Source: JACRBT01 sp964474285
GTDB taxonomy: Bacteria; Chloroflexota; Dehalococcoidia; Tepidiformales; Tepidiformaceae
Reading direction: 5' to 3'
Assembly: GCA_964474285.1 (NCBI GenBank)
Contig: CAYYSD010000149.1
Span: forward strand, 1-7,254
Length of the DNA: 7,254 nucleotides
The position numbers were made by a program, and so were the translations under genes. Positions 1 to 5,274 of the stretch are shown in pieces (the stretch's first letter is position 1; the number at the start of each line of letters is the position of its first letter). Below the pieces are notes generated by a model. The model did no database searches. It was not told the origin of the DNA and was given only the letters and a program-made list of their open reading frames with translations.

Positions 1-51
1 CCCAACCAGATGCGCGCCCCGGCGCCCGACGCGGACTTTCACCGCCTCTAG
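1..51 (+). CDS. possible C-terminal tail of an upstream gene (partial)
   Basis: Reading from base 1 in frame 1 gives 16 codons and then a TAG stop at 49-51; the peptide ends DADFHRL. Fifteen of the sixteen codons end in G or C, as in the confirmed genes of this window. The next gene's promoter and ribosome binding site follow the stop. This suggests the last residues of a plus-strand gene that begins outside the window. The stretch is too short to assign a family, and a chance open frame in GC-rich DNA is a real alternative. Confidence 0.3.
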   Translation, partial: PNQMRAPAPDADFHRL

Positions 52-80
52 ATCTGGCCACTTCCTTTCCGTGCCCCAAC

Positions 81-109
81 TTGCGCCCCGCCACGCCGTC
101 GCGTAGCTT
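81..109 (+). promoter_or_regulatory. putative promoter of the luciferase-like oxidoreductase gene
   Basis: TTGCGC at 81-86 and TAGCTT at 104-109 are separated by exactly 17 bases, the usual sigma-70 spacing. The -10 fits the TANNNT pattern of GC-rich bacteria. Transcription would start near 116, giving a leader of about 20 nt that carries the GGAGGAGG-type ribosome binding site just before the ATG at 136. CGCG flanks the -10 on both sides, which could make a small hairpin or protein site, but this is weak. The call is by eye only. Confidence 0.4.
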
Positions 110-135
110 CGCGGCGAGCGGAGGAGGCAGTTTCT

Positions 136-1191
136 ATGCCGATGCAGGTAGCGATCGGTTTCGGCGGCGCGCGTTCGGCCCCTGATTGGGCGAAGGCGGC
201 CGACTTCGTGGTCGAAGCGGAAAAGCTCGGCGTGGACTTCTGCTGGACGGCCGAGACGTGGGGATTCGACGCGGCCACGCCGGCCGGCTATCTCGCTGCC
301 CGCACCTCGAAGATCAAGCTCGGCACCGGCATCATGCAGATCGGCTCCCGTTCTCCCGCGATGCTCGCGATGACGGCAATGAGTCTGAACGCCATGTCCA
401 ACGGCCGCTTCCATCTCGGCCTCGGCGCCAGCGGGCCGCAGGTGATGGAAGGCTGGCACGGCGTCCGCTTCGCACGCACACTGCCCCGCATCCGGGACGC
501 CATCAACATCATCCGGATGGTGACGCGCGGCGAACGCGTGGCGTACAAGGGTGATTACTACGAACTGCCCCTGCCCGGCGGGGAAGGCAAGGCGCTCCGC
601 ACCTCGGCGCCGCCAATGGAGATCCCGATTTACCTCGCGACGCTGGGCGGCAAGAGCCTCGAACTCACCGGGGAACTCGCCAACGGCTGGCTCGGCACGT
701 CCTTCATGCCCGACCATGCGGATGTCTTCTTCGATTCAATCCAGAAGGGCGCCGAGAGCGCAGGTCGCAAGCTCACGGACCTCGACCTGCAGGCCGCGGG
801 CGGCGCGGTGGCCTTCGGGGATGACATCGAGCGGCTCGTTGCCCCGCGCAAGCCGGGACTCGCCTTCACACTTGGGGCCATGGGTTCGCGCCAGCACAAC
901 TTCTACAACGCCGCCTACCGCCGCGCGGGCTATGCCGACGAAGCCGTGGCCGTGCAGAAGCTCTACCTCGAAGGCAAGCGCGATGAAGCAGCTGCGCTCG
1001 TGCCCGATGAAATGGTCATGCTGACAAACCTCATCGGCACCGAGGCGATGGTCCGCGAACGAGTGCGCAAGCACCGCGACGCCGGCGTCACCACCCTTCG
1101 TGTGCAGGCGGAAGGCGAGACGATGCAAGAACGGCTCGACAACCTTGGACGCATCGTCCAGATCGTGCGGGAGGAGTCAGCCGGCAGCTGA
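136..1191 (+). CDS. LLM-class flavin-dependent (probably F420-dependent) oxidoreductase
   Basis: A 351-residue protein of the bacterial luciferase-like monooxygenase superfamily, whose members are TIM-barrel enzymes using FMN or coenzyme F420 for hydride transfer. Family signatures visible are the N-terminal strand QVAIGFGGA (4-12), LGVDFCWTAETWG (31-43), TSKIKLGTGIMQI (57-69), the cofactor-side motif SNGRFHLGLGASGP (88-101) and IPIYLATLGGKSLELTGELANG (163-184), where the phosphate-binding region usually lies. Length is typical for F420-dependent LLM enzymes (about 330-360). The ATG at 136 is preceded by a strong GGAGG at 121-126; a second ATG two codons later is less well spaced. The substrate cannot be told from sequence. 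The downstream acyl-CoA thioesterase suggests fatty-acid, polyketide or xenobiotic catabolism, but this is inference. The cofactor (F420 rather than FMN) is also inferred from overall resemblance. The gene appears intact and cytosolic. Confidence 0.9.
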   Translation: MPMQVAIGFGGARSAPDWAKAADFVVEAEKLGVDFCWTAETWGFDAATPAGYLAARTSKIKLGTGIMQIGSRSPAMLAMTAMSLNAMSNGRFHLGLGASGPQVMEGWHGVRFARTLPRIRDAINIIRMVTRGERVAYKGDYYELPLPGGEGKALRTSAPPMEIPIYLATLGGKSLELTGELANGWLGTSFMPDHADVFFDSIQKGAESAGRKLTDLDLQAAGGAVAFGDDIERLVAPRKPGLAFTLGAMGSRQHNFYNAAYRRAGYADEAVAVQKLYLEGKRDEAAALVPDEMVMLTNLIGTEAMVRERVRKHRDAGVTTLRVQAEGETMQERLDNLGRIVQIVREESAGS

Positions 1192-1203
1192 CCTGCAAAC
1201 CGA

Positions 1204-1233
1204 TTGTTCGTTGCCGGCGGGTGCCCATACCAT
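1204..1233 (+). promoter_or_regulatory. putative leaderless promoter for the Nudix/thioesterase pair
   Basis: TTGTTC at 1204-1209 and TACCAT at 1228-1233 are 18 bases apart. Seven bases separate the -10 from the ATG at 1241, so transcription would begin at or next to the start codon. There is no Shine-Dalgarno sequence before this ATG, which fits a leaderless mRNA as is common in actinobacteria and some other GC-rich phyla. Read-through from the upstream gene, 49 nt away with no terminator visible, is the alternative. Confidence 0.35.
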
Positions 1234-1240
1234 CTCGCGC

Positions 1241-1648
1241 ATGAGCCTCCACGAGCGCATCCGTGTCCGCGACGCTCGCGTCCTTTCCGACGACTCGTAT
1301 GTCCTGAAGAAGACCTCCTTCGAATGGCGCCGGTCGGATGGGGAATGGCAGGAAGAGACCGGGTACAGGCTCCATCAGGTGACAAGAGTGTTCGAAGCGT
1401 TCATGAGCCCCGGTTCGGTCACGGAGACGCTGCACTTCTTCGTCGGCGAGTACGAGCCCGGGATGCGCGTCGGCGACGGTGGCGGCATGCGCCACGAAGG
1501 GGAGGACATCGAAGTGCTGGAGGTCGGCATGGACGAGGCGCCGGCGATGGTGGCGGACGGCCGCATCTGCGATGGGAACACCATCATGCTCCTCCAATGC
1601 GCTGCACTTCACCTGTTCGGCCCGGCGACAGAAGGCGGCCTGAGCTGA
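1241..1648 (+). CDS. NudK-like Nudix protein lacking most of its catalytic core (in-frame internal deletion)
   Basis: A 135-residue open frame. Residues 1-36 resemble the N-terminus of the NudK (GDP-mannose pyrophosphatase) family: RVRDARVLSDDSYVLKK followed by an RRSDGEW turn. Residues 38-130 match the family's C-terminal half: EETGY, FEAFMSPGSVTETLHFF (50-66), EDIEVLE and DGNTIMLLQ. In E. coli NudK (about 191 residues, recalled from memory) roughly 67 residues lie between the two blocks. They include the central beta strands, the RQFR segment and all but the end of the Nudix box GX5EX7REUXEEXGU. Here only E38-E39-T-G-Y remains of that box, and it joins directly to GEWQ. The frame is kept and no stop is introduced. 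Such a protein should not hydrolyse nucleotide sugars, so it is a degenerate gene, a repurposed fragment or an assembly error. The stop overlaps the thioesterase frame. The ATG at 1241 has no clear ribosome binding site. Family assignment is firm; function is doubtful. Confidence 0.75.
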   Translation: MSLHERIRVRDARVLSDDSYVLKKTSFEWRRSDGEWQEETGYRLHQVTRVFEAFMSPGSVTETLHFFVGEYEPGMRVGDGGGMRHEGEDIEVLEVGMDEAPAMVADGRICDGNTIMLLQCAALHLFGPATEGGLS

Positions 1649-2448
1649 CTGCTGCATCGATCTTTGTTCGCGACGGCGAGTCGTTCACGGGCACCGAACT
1701 TGCGGCGAGCCCGTGGGGGCCTGGTCTGCTTCATGGCGGGCCGCCGGCCGGGTTGCTCGCCCGCGCGATTGAGCGTTCGCGGGCAACCCCGGACCTGTTC
1801 GTCGCACGGCTCACAATTGATCTCTTCCGGCCGGTCCCGATGGGGCCGCTGGAGATCCGGACGGAGGTCGTGCGCGCTGGCAGGCGGATCCAGGTCTCGG
1901 AGGCGGGTATCATCGCGGACGGTGTCGAAGTCGCCCGGGCGACAGGACTCATGCTTCTCCCGGGCGAAGTCACGCTTCCACCCGGTGACCGCTGGAAGCC
2001 GGAGACACCAATCGGACCGGCCGGCCTTCCGACCACAGGCCTCAGCGGCAGAGTCGATGTTCCGATGCGAACTGCCCGCCCGGGCTTCCACACGACAATC
2101 GAAGCCCGCCGAGCTGGCGGCGGACCCGGAACCGGCCGCCACACGTCCTGGATTCGCATCCCCTTCCCGCTCATTGAAGGCGAAGAGACGACCCCGCTCG
2201 AACGCGCCGCCGCGACTGCCGACTTCGGCAACGGGCTCAGCGGCCTCAACACCGGTGACGGCGTTGGATTCATCAACGCCGACATCACTGTCCATCTGCA
2301 CCGCGCACCGGTGGGCGAATGGATCGGTCTCGACGCCCGCAGCATCCACCACGCCCATGGCCTGGGGCTCATCGAATCCCGCCTCTACGACGAACAGGGC
2401 CCATTCGGGCTTTCGACGCAGGCACTCATCGCCAATCGCCGCCGCTGA
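1597..2448 (+). CDS. TesB-like acyl-CoA thioesterase family protein (double hotdog)
   Basis: Likely a cytosolic thioesterase that hydrolyses acyl-CoA. It resembles the TesB-like family with two fused hotdog domains. Domain 1 contains SIFVRDGESFTGTELA, the hotdog helix motif HGGPPAGLLARAIE (46-59) and LTIDLFRPVPMGPL. Domain 2 contains IPFPLIEGEETTPLERAAAT, TADFGNGL (207-214) and an INADITVHLHR strand followed by the characteristic GEWIGLDARS and GLGLIESRLYDEQG. The start is uncertain. ATG 1597 is the only conventional start near the domain (283 residues), but it overlaps the Nudix gene by 52 nt and has no ribosome binding site. CTG at 1645 would give a family-typical N-terminus (267 residues). 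It overlaps the upstream TGA as CTGA and follows a GAAGGCGG six bases upstream. The next in-frame start, TTG 1753, cuts into the conserved domain. The catalytic acid and the preferred chain length cannot be set from sequence. Tight overlap suggests translational coupling to the Nudix frame. Confidence 0.82.
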   Translation: MRCTSPVRPGDRRRPELTAASIFVRDGESFTGTELAASPWGPGLLHGGPPAGLLARAIERSRATPDLFVARLTIDLFRPVPMGPLEIRTEVVRAGRRIQVSEAGIIADGVEVARATGLMLLPGEVTLPPGDRWKPETPIGPAGLPTTGLSGRVDVPMRTARPGFHTTIEARRAGGGPGTGRHTSWIRIPFPLIEGEETTPLERAAATADFGNGLSGLNTGDGVGFINADITVHLHRAPVGEWIGLDARSIHHAHGLGLIESRLYDEQGPFGLSTQALIANRRR

Positions 2449-2452
2449 CGGC

Positions 2453-3064
2453 TCAGGATGTCGAACGGCGCAACAGCCGAAGCCCCACCAACGTCACAAC
2501 CGCCGCGCCAATCGCCCCGCCAACCGCACGTCCTTTGGAGAACGACGAGACGGGCGGAGGCGGCGGTATCAGTGCCAGTTCTCCCGGTTCTGCCGTCCTT
2601 CGCCGCTGGAGTTCCAACTCGAGGCTGCGTTCGCCTTTGCGCATCGCCCATTCGTGGTTGCGCGCGAAGAACGCCTTCGCGATGAATGAGCCATACCGAA
2701 GAAGGGTCTTGTTCGCCGAGATCTGCCAGTCATAGGTGACGTCGACGTACTCCCCGTCTTGCTCGAAAGTCCACACGCCGCGGCCGGCGAAGTCGCCGGT
2801 GGCCTCCAGCGCGAAACCGTGGGGCTTGTTGGACTCCGTCACGGTGAACTGCCAGCGCAGGGTGTAGGGCAGCCAGCCGCGCGTGAACAGGTCCACCACC
2901 TTACCGATCCCCTTCTCATCGCCGGGCTCCAGTTCGCGCACCTCGAGGTAGACCGAGGGCCACCATCGGGCCAGGGTATCCGTGTCCGAAAGGATTTCCG
3001 AGACCTCCTCACAGGTCGCACGGAATCGCCAGTGGGTGATGAATCGATACGTGTTCGTTGCCAT
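2453..3064 (-). CDS. SRPBCC (START-like/polyketide cyclase) protein with C-terminal membrane anchor
   Basis: A 203-residue protein. Residues 1-150 look like an SRPBCC ligand-binding fold: it opens with YRFITHWRFRATCEEVSEILSD, the usual first strand and helix, then has a Trp-rich ARWWPSVYLEVRELEPGD and a GVWTFEQDGEYVDVTYDW strand pair. Such domains form a hydrophobic cavity for lipids, polyketides or aromatic ligands. A Pro-rich linker (IPPPPPVSSFSKGR, 166-179) follows, then a hydrophobic Gly/Ala/Val segment (about 180-196) ending in RLLRRSTS. There is no signal peptide, so the protein should be tail-anchored with the SRPBCC domain in the cytoplasm. The start chosen is MATNTYRF. Upstream in-frame codons add 20 residues unlike the family. 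No clear Shine-Dalgarno is present; a -10-like TAGACT lies 5 bases before the ATG. Its stop is 4 bases from the convergent thioesterase stop. Ligand and role are unknown. Confidence 0.8.
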   Translation of the reverse strand: MATNTYRFITHWRFRATCEEVSEILSDTDTLARWWPSVYLEVRELEPGDEKGIGKVVDLFTRGWLPYTLRWQFTVTESNKPHGFALEATGDFAGRGVWTFEQDGEYVDVTYDWQISANKTLLRYGSFIAKAFFARNHEWAMRKGERSLELELQRRRTAEPGELALIPPPPPVSSFSKGRAVGGAIGAAVVTLVGLRLLRRSTS

Positions 3065-3069
3065 GCCCG

Positions 3070-3075
3070 AGTCTA
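3070..3075 (-). promoter_or_regulatory. putative -10 element for a leaderless SRPBCC transcript
   Basis: On the minus strand TAGACT, fitting TANNNT, ends 5 bases before the ATG of the SRPBCC gene. The gene has no recognisable Shine-Dalgarno, so a leaderless transcript starting at or beside the ATG is plausible. I see no good -35 at 16-19 bases. A single hexamer match is weak evidence. Confidence 0.25.
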
Positions 3076-3124
3076 CGCACGCCGGGCTCGCGATGATCAC
3101 CCAATTCATTGTTGACCAAATCAC

Positions 3125-3153
3125 TCGACTTTGTCTTCGCCGCCGGATACAGT
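3125..3153 (+). promoter_or_regulatory. putative promoter of the sulfurtransferase gene
   Basis: TCGACT at 3125-3130 (four matches to TTGACA) and TACAGT at 3148-3153 are 17 bases apart. Transcription would start near 3160, giving a leader of about 46 nt with GGAG at 3193-3196, nine bases before the ATG at 3206. It lies in the intergenic region divergent from the SRPBCC gene. The call is by eye only. Confidence 0.35.
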
Positions 3154-3205
3154 AGGCCTACGAACACCGCAGCGTTCGAAATCCCTACTACCGGAGCAGA
3201 ATTCG

Positions 3206-4069
3206 ATGGCCAGCATCGCCGAACGCGGCTACGCAAACCCCGCAGTGCTCGTTGATACCGATTGGGTCGCGGCCCACCTCAACGACCCGAACATTCGCAT
3301 CGTCGAATCCAACGAGGACCAGCTCCTCTACCCGTCGGGCCACATCCCCGGCGCCGTCCAGGTCGACTGGGCGGCGGACCTCAACGACCAGGTCCGCCGC
3401 GACTACCTCGACAAAGCAGGCTTCGAAAGCCTCATGAGCCGCATCGGCGCCACGAAGGACACAACGGTCGTGTTCTATGGCGACAAGAACAACTGGTGGG
3501 CGACGTACGCCTTCTGGGTGTTCCAGCTCTTCGGCCACACGAACGCGAAGGTTATGGACGGCGGCCGTCTGAAGTGGGAAAAAGAAGGACGCGCCCTCAC
3601 GCGCGACGTCCCGGCCTACCCGGCCACCTCCTACACCGCTCCCGCCCGGGACGACAAGACGATCCGCGCGTTCAAAGATGAAGTCCTCAAGCACCAGGAC
3701 ACCAAGAAGCCGCTCGTCGACGTTCGCAGCCCGCAGGAATACAGCGGCGAACGCACCCACATGGCCGAGTATCCCCAGGAAGGCGTCCTCCGCGGTGGCC
3801 ATATTCCCGGCGCGAAAAGCGTGCCGTGGGCGCGTGCCGCCAACCCGGAAGACGGCACCTTCAAGAGCGCCGAAGAGTTGAAGGCGATCTACGAGCAGGA
3901 GCAGGGCCTCAAGTCATCCGACGACATCATCACCTACTGCCGCATCGGCGAGCGCAGCTCGCACACCTGGTTCGTGCTCACGCATCTGCTCGGCTATCCG
4001 AAGGTGCGGAACTACGACGGCAGCTGGACTGAGTGGGGCAACTCGGTCGGCGTGCCAATCGAGAAGTAA
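3206..4069 (+). CDS. thiosulfate sulfurtransferase, two-domain rhodanese of the CysA/SseA type
   Basis: A 287-residue tandem rhodanese that would transfer sulfane sulfur from thiosulfate to cyanide in vitro, and to thiophilic protein acceptors in the cell. The N-terminal domain (about 13-135) has the CH2A-type SGHIPGAVQVDW (44-55) but is inactive: the catalytic-loop position reads YGDKNNWWATYAFWVF, with Asp93 where Cys would be. This is normal for the family. The C-terminal domain (about 165-287) has LVDVRSPQEYSG, GGHIPGAKSVPW and the active loop CRIGERSSHTW with Cys245. The loop and the C-terminal YDGSWTEWGNSVGVPIE closely match actinobacterial CysA/SseA proteins. Length (about 280) is usual. 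The start at ATG 3206 is supported by GGAG nine bases upstream; 25 more codons upstream are open but look noncoding and overlap the promoter. The SufE-like gene 113 nt downstream is the likely sulfur acceptor. No signal peptide is seen, so it is cytosolic. Confidence 0.93.
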   Translation: MASIAERGYANPAVLVDTDWVAAHLNDPNIRIVESNEDQLLYPSGHIPGAVQVDWAADLNDQVRRDYLDKAGFESLMSRIGATKDTTVVFYGDKNNWWATYAFWVFQLFGHTNAKVMDGGRLKWEKEGRALTRDVPAYPATSYTAPARDDKTIRAFKDEVLKHQDTKKPLVDVRSPQEYSGERTHMAEYPQEGVLRGGHIPGAKSVPWARAANPEDGTFKSAEELKAIYEQEQGLKSSDDIITYCRIGERSSHTWFVLTHLLGYPKVRNYDGSWTEWGNSVGVPIEK

Positions 4070-4091
4070 TCTGCGTTCGAGACACGATCCC

Positions 4092-4148
4092 GCCTCCGTT
4101 CCTCGCCCGCACGGACGTTGAACCGCGCGATACTGGAGGAGCGGAGGC
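4092..4148 (+). promoter_or_regulatory. long stem-loop in the spacer upstream of sufE
   Basis: The arm at 4092-4104 (GCCTCCGTTCCTC) pairs with 4136-4148 (GAGGAGCGGAGGC) over all 13 positions, counting one G-U pair, with a 31-nt loop. No T-run follows, so it is not a standard intrinsic terminator. The left arm also contains CCTCCG, which can pair with CGGAGG at 4172-4177, the ribosome binding site of sufE. The left arm could therefore choose between the stem and the ribosome binding site, which would make this a possible translational switch. Purine/pyrimidine bias could produce such pairing by chance. Confidence 0.4.
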
Positions 4149-4182
4149 TGAATCCGAAACGCCGTTGACCCCGGAGGTAACA

Positions 4183-4632
4183 GTGTCCGAACAACCTGCC
4201 GAGCTTTCATCGCTCGTCCAGGACTTCGCGTTCTGCGACAGGAACGAGCGCGCCGAACTCCTGATCGAATTCGCGGACCGGTTCGAAGAAGTCCCGGAGC
4301 GGATCGCAACCCGCCCCTATCCCGAAGAACACCACGTCCAAAAATGCGAATCCGACGCCTACGTGTGGGCCGAGGACTTGCCGGACGGTACGGTGAAGTT
4401 CCACTTCGCGGTCGAAAACCCCCAGGGTCTTTCCGCGAAAGCGTGGTCGGTCATCCTCGATGAAACCCTCTCGGGCAAGCCGCTCGAGGACGTGGCCGCC
4501 GTCTCCTGCGATGTCGTCTTTTCCGTGTTCGGCAAGGACCTCTCCATGGGGAAAGGCCAGGGGCTCATGGGAATCACCGACATGGTCACCTATGAAGCGA
4601 AGAAAAGGCTCAAAGAGCGCACCCGGGCCTGA
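4183..4632 (+). CDS. sufE: SufE-like cysteine desulfuration / sulfur acceptor protein
   Basis: A 149-residue SufE-family protein. SufE accepts persulfide sulfur on a conserved Cys and passes it to Fe-S cluster assembly or other acceptors. Visible family features are LVQDFAFCDRNERAELLIEFADRFEEVPE at the N-terminus, a loop carrying the acceptor Cys55 (HVQKCESDAYVW, equivalent to E. coli IQGCQSQVW with a one-residue insertion) and a C-terminal SMGKGQGLMGITDMV before the last helix. Two other Cys (18 and 109) are present. The GTG start at 4183 is chosen because GGAGG lies five bases upstream and the domain begins soon after. The frame is open 50 codons further back to an ATG inside the sulfurtransferase gene, but that extension has no family resemblance. 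No sufS/sufBCD lies in the window. The upstream rhodanese makes it likely that this SufE takes sulfur from the rhodanese, as proposed for mycobacterial SseA and Rv3284. Confidence 0.88.
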   Translation: MSEQPAELSSLVQDFAFCDRNERAELLIEFADRFEEVPERIATRPYPEEHHVQKCESDAYVWAEDLPDGTVKFHFAVENPQGLSAKAWSVILDETLSGKPLEDVAAVSCDVVFSVFGKDLSMGKGQGLMGITDMVTYEAKKRLKERTRA

Positions 4633-4653
4633 CCAGCTATCTCGATCAGGCAC

Positions 4654-4682
4654 TTGAACATTTGCGCCGGCATCGTGATGAT
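4654..4682 (+). promoter_or_regulatory. putative promoter and palindrome before the helix-hairpin-helix gene
   Basis: TTGAAC at 4654-4659 and GATGAT at 4677-4682 are 17 bases apart and lie in the 110-nt spacer after sufE. A perfect 10-base palindrome CCGAATTCGG follows at 4691-4700, flanked by GGG and CCC. It would fall at about the transcription start or early leader, where a repressor could bind. Both calls are weak, and the gene could instead be read with sufE. Confidence 0.28.
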
Positions 4683-4742
4683 AACAAGGGCCGAATTCGG
4701 ACCCAAAACGGGCGTAGCCGTCCGGGAGTTGAGGAGTCAGTC

Positions 4743-5147
4743 GTGACGAAGATCATCGAAATCGAGGGCATCGGGCCCGTGTATGCGGAAAAGCTCACCG
4801 CGGCCGGTGTCGATACGGTCGAAGAGCTGCTCACGGAAGGCGGTTCCGCCAACGGGCGAAAGACCCTCGCCGAGAAAACAGGCCTCACCACGTCCCAGCT
4901 GCTCGAGTGGGTCAACCGTGCCGATCTCATGCGCATCAACGGCGTCGGCTCCGAATACGCTGACCTGCTCGAAGCCTCCGGCGTGGACACCGTCAAGGAA
5001 CTCGCAACCCGCCGTGCCGACAACCTGCACGCGAAGATGCTCGAAGTGAACACGGCCAAGAGCCTGGTTCGCCGTCCGCCCAGCATGGCTGATGTCGAAA
5101 AGTGGGTCGCGGAGGCCAAGACGCTTCCCCAGGCGGTCACCCACTAG
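4743..5147 (+). CDS. DUF4332-like protein with two helix-hairpin-helix repeats
   Basis: A 134-residue protein made almost entirely of two related halves. Repeat 1 is IEGIGPVYAEKLTAAGVDTVEELL (7-30) and repeat 2 is INGVGSEYADLLEASGVDTVKELA (65-88), spaced 58 residues apart. Each has the GIG/GVG hairpin of helix-hairpin-helix motifs. The layout matches DUF4332-type proteins, which resemble the helix-hairpin-helix of DNA polymerase/ligase domains. The C-terminus has PPSMADVEKWVAEAKTLP. The GTG start at 4743 is supported by GAGGAG at 4731-4736 with six bases of spacing; the 27 codons upstream in frame look noncoding. There is no signal peptide or membrane segment. The role is not established: helix-hairpin-helix repeats often bind DNA backbones non-specifically, but protein binding is equally possible. 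It is followed by a strong terminator. Confidence 0.82.
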   Translation: MTKIIEIEGIGPVYAEKLTAAGVDTVEELLTEGGSANGRKTLAEKTGLTTSQLLEWVNRADLMRINGVGSEYADLLEASGVDTVKELATRRADNLHAKMLEVNTAKSLVRRPPSMADVEKWVAEAKTLPQAVTH

Positions 5148-5219
5148 GCACGCCCGGGCTCACGTCCGCGACCAGCCGTCCCGCGCGGGTTTGCGGCACC
5201 GATGCCACCAACCACCACG

Positions 5220-5246
5220 AAAGGCGCGAGCGTTCGCGCCTTTCTT
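5220..5246. terminator. bidirectional intrinsic terminator
   Basis: AAAGGCGCGA (5220-5229) and TCGCGCCTTT (5234-5243) form a perfect 10-bp stem around a GCGT loop. TTTCTT follows on the plus strand. On the minus strand the stem ends in CTTTCGTGG, so a shorter T-run is present there too. It lies between the convergent helix-hairpin-helix and helicase genes and can end both transcripts. Confidence 0.85.
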
Positions 5247-5274
5247 CGTGTGTGCCGGGCAGGGCGGGGGAGGG

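Noticed and set aside
736..1128. Antisense open frame across the luciferase-like gene
   Set aside because: It is a shadow of GC-rich codon bias; the plus-strand protein has clear family motifs.
1204..1596. Long N-terminal extension of the thioesterase frame
   Set aside because: It is Arg/His/Pro-rich out-of-frame reading of the Nudix gene and has no resemblance to hotdog proteins.
3131..3205. Upstream extension of the sulfurtransferase
   Set aside because: The extra 25 codons overlap the promoter-like elements and are unlike the family; ATG 3206 has GGAG upstream.
4033..4182. ATG at 4033 as the SufE start
   Set aside because: It lies inside the sulfurtransferase gene, has no ribosome binding site and adds 50 residues not seen in the family; GTG 4183 has GGAGG at good spacing.
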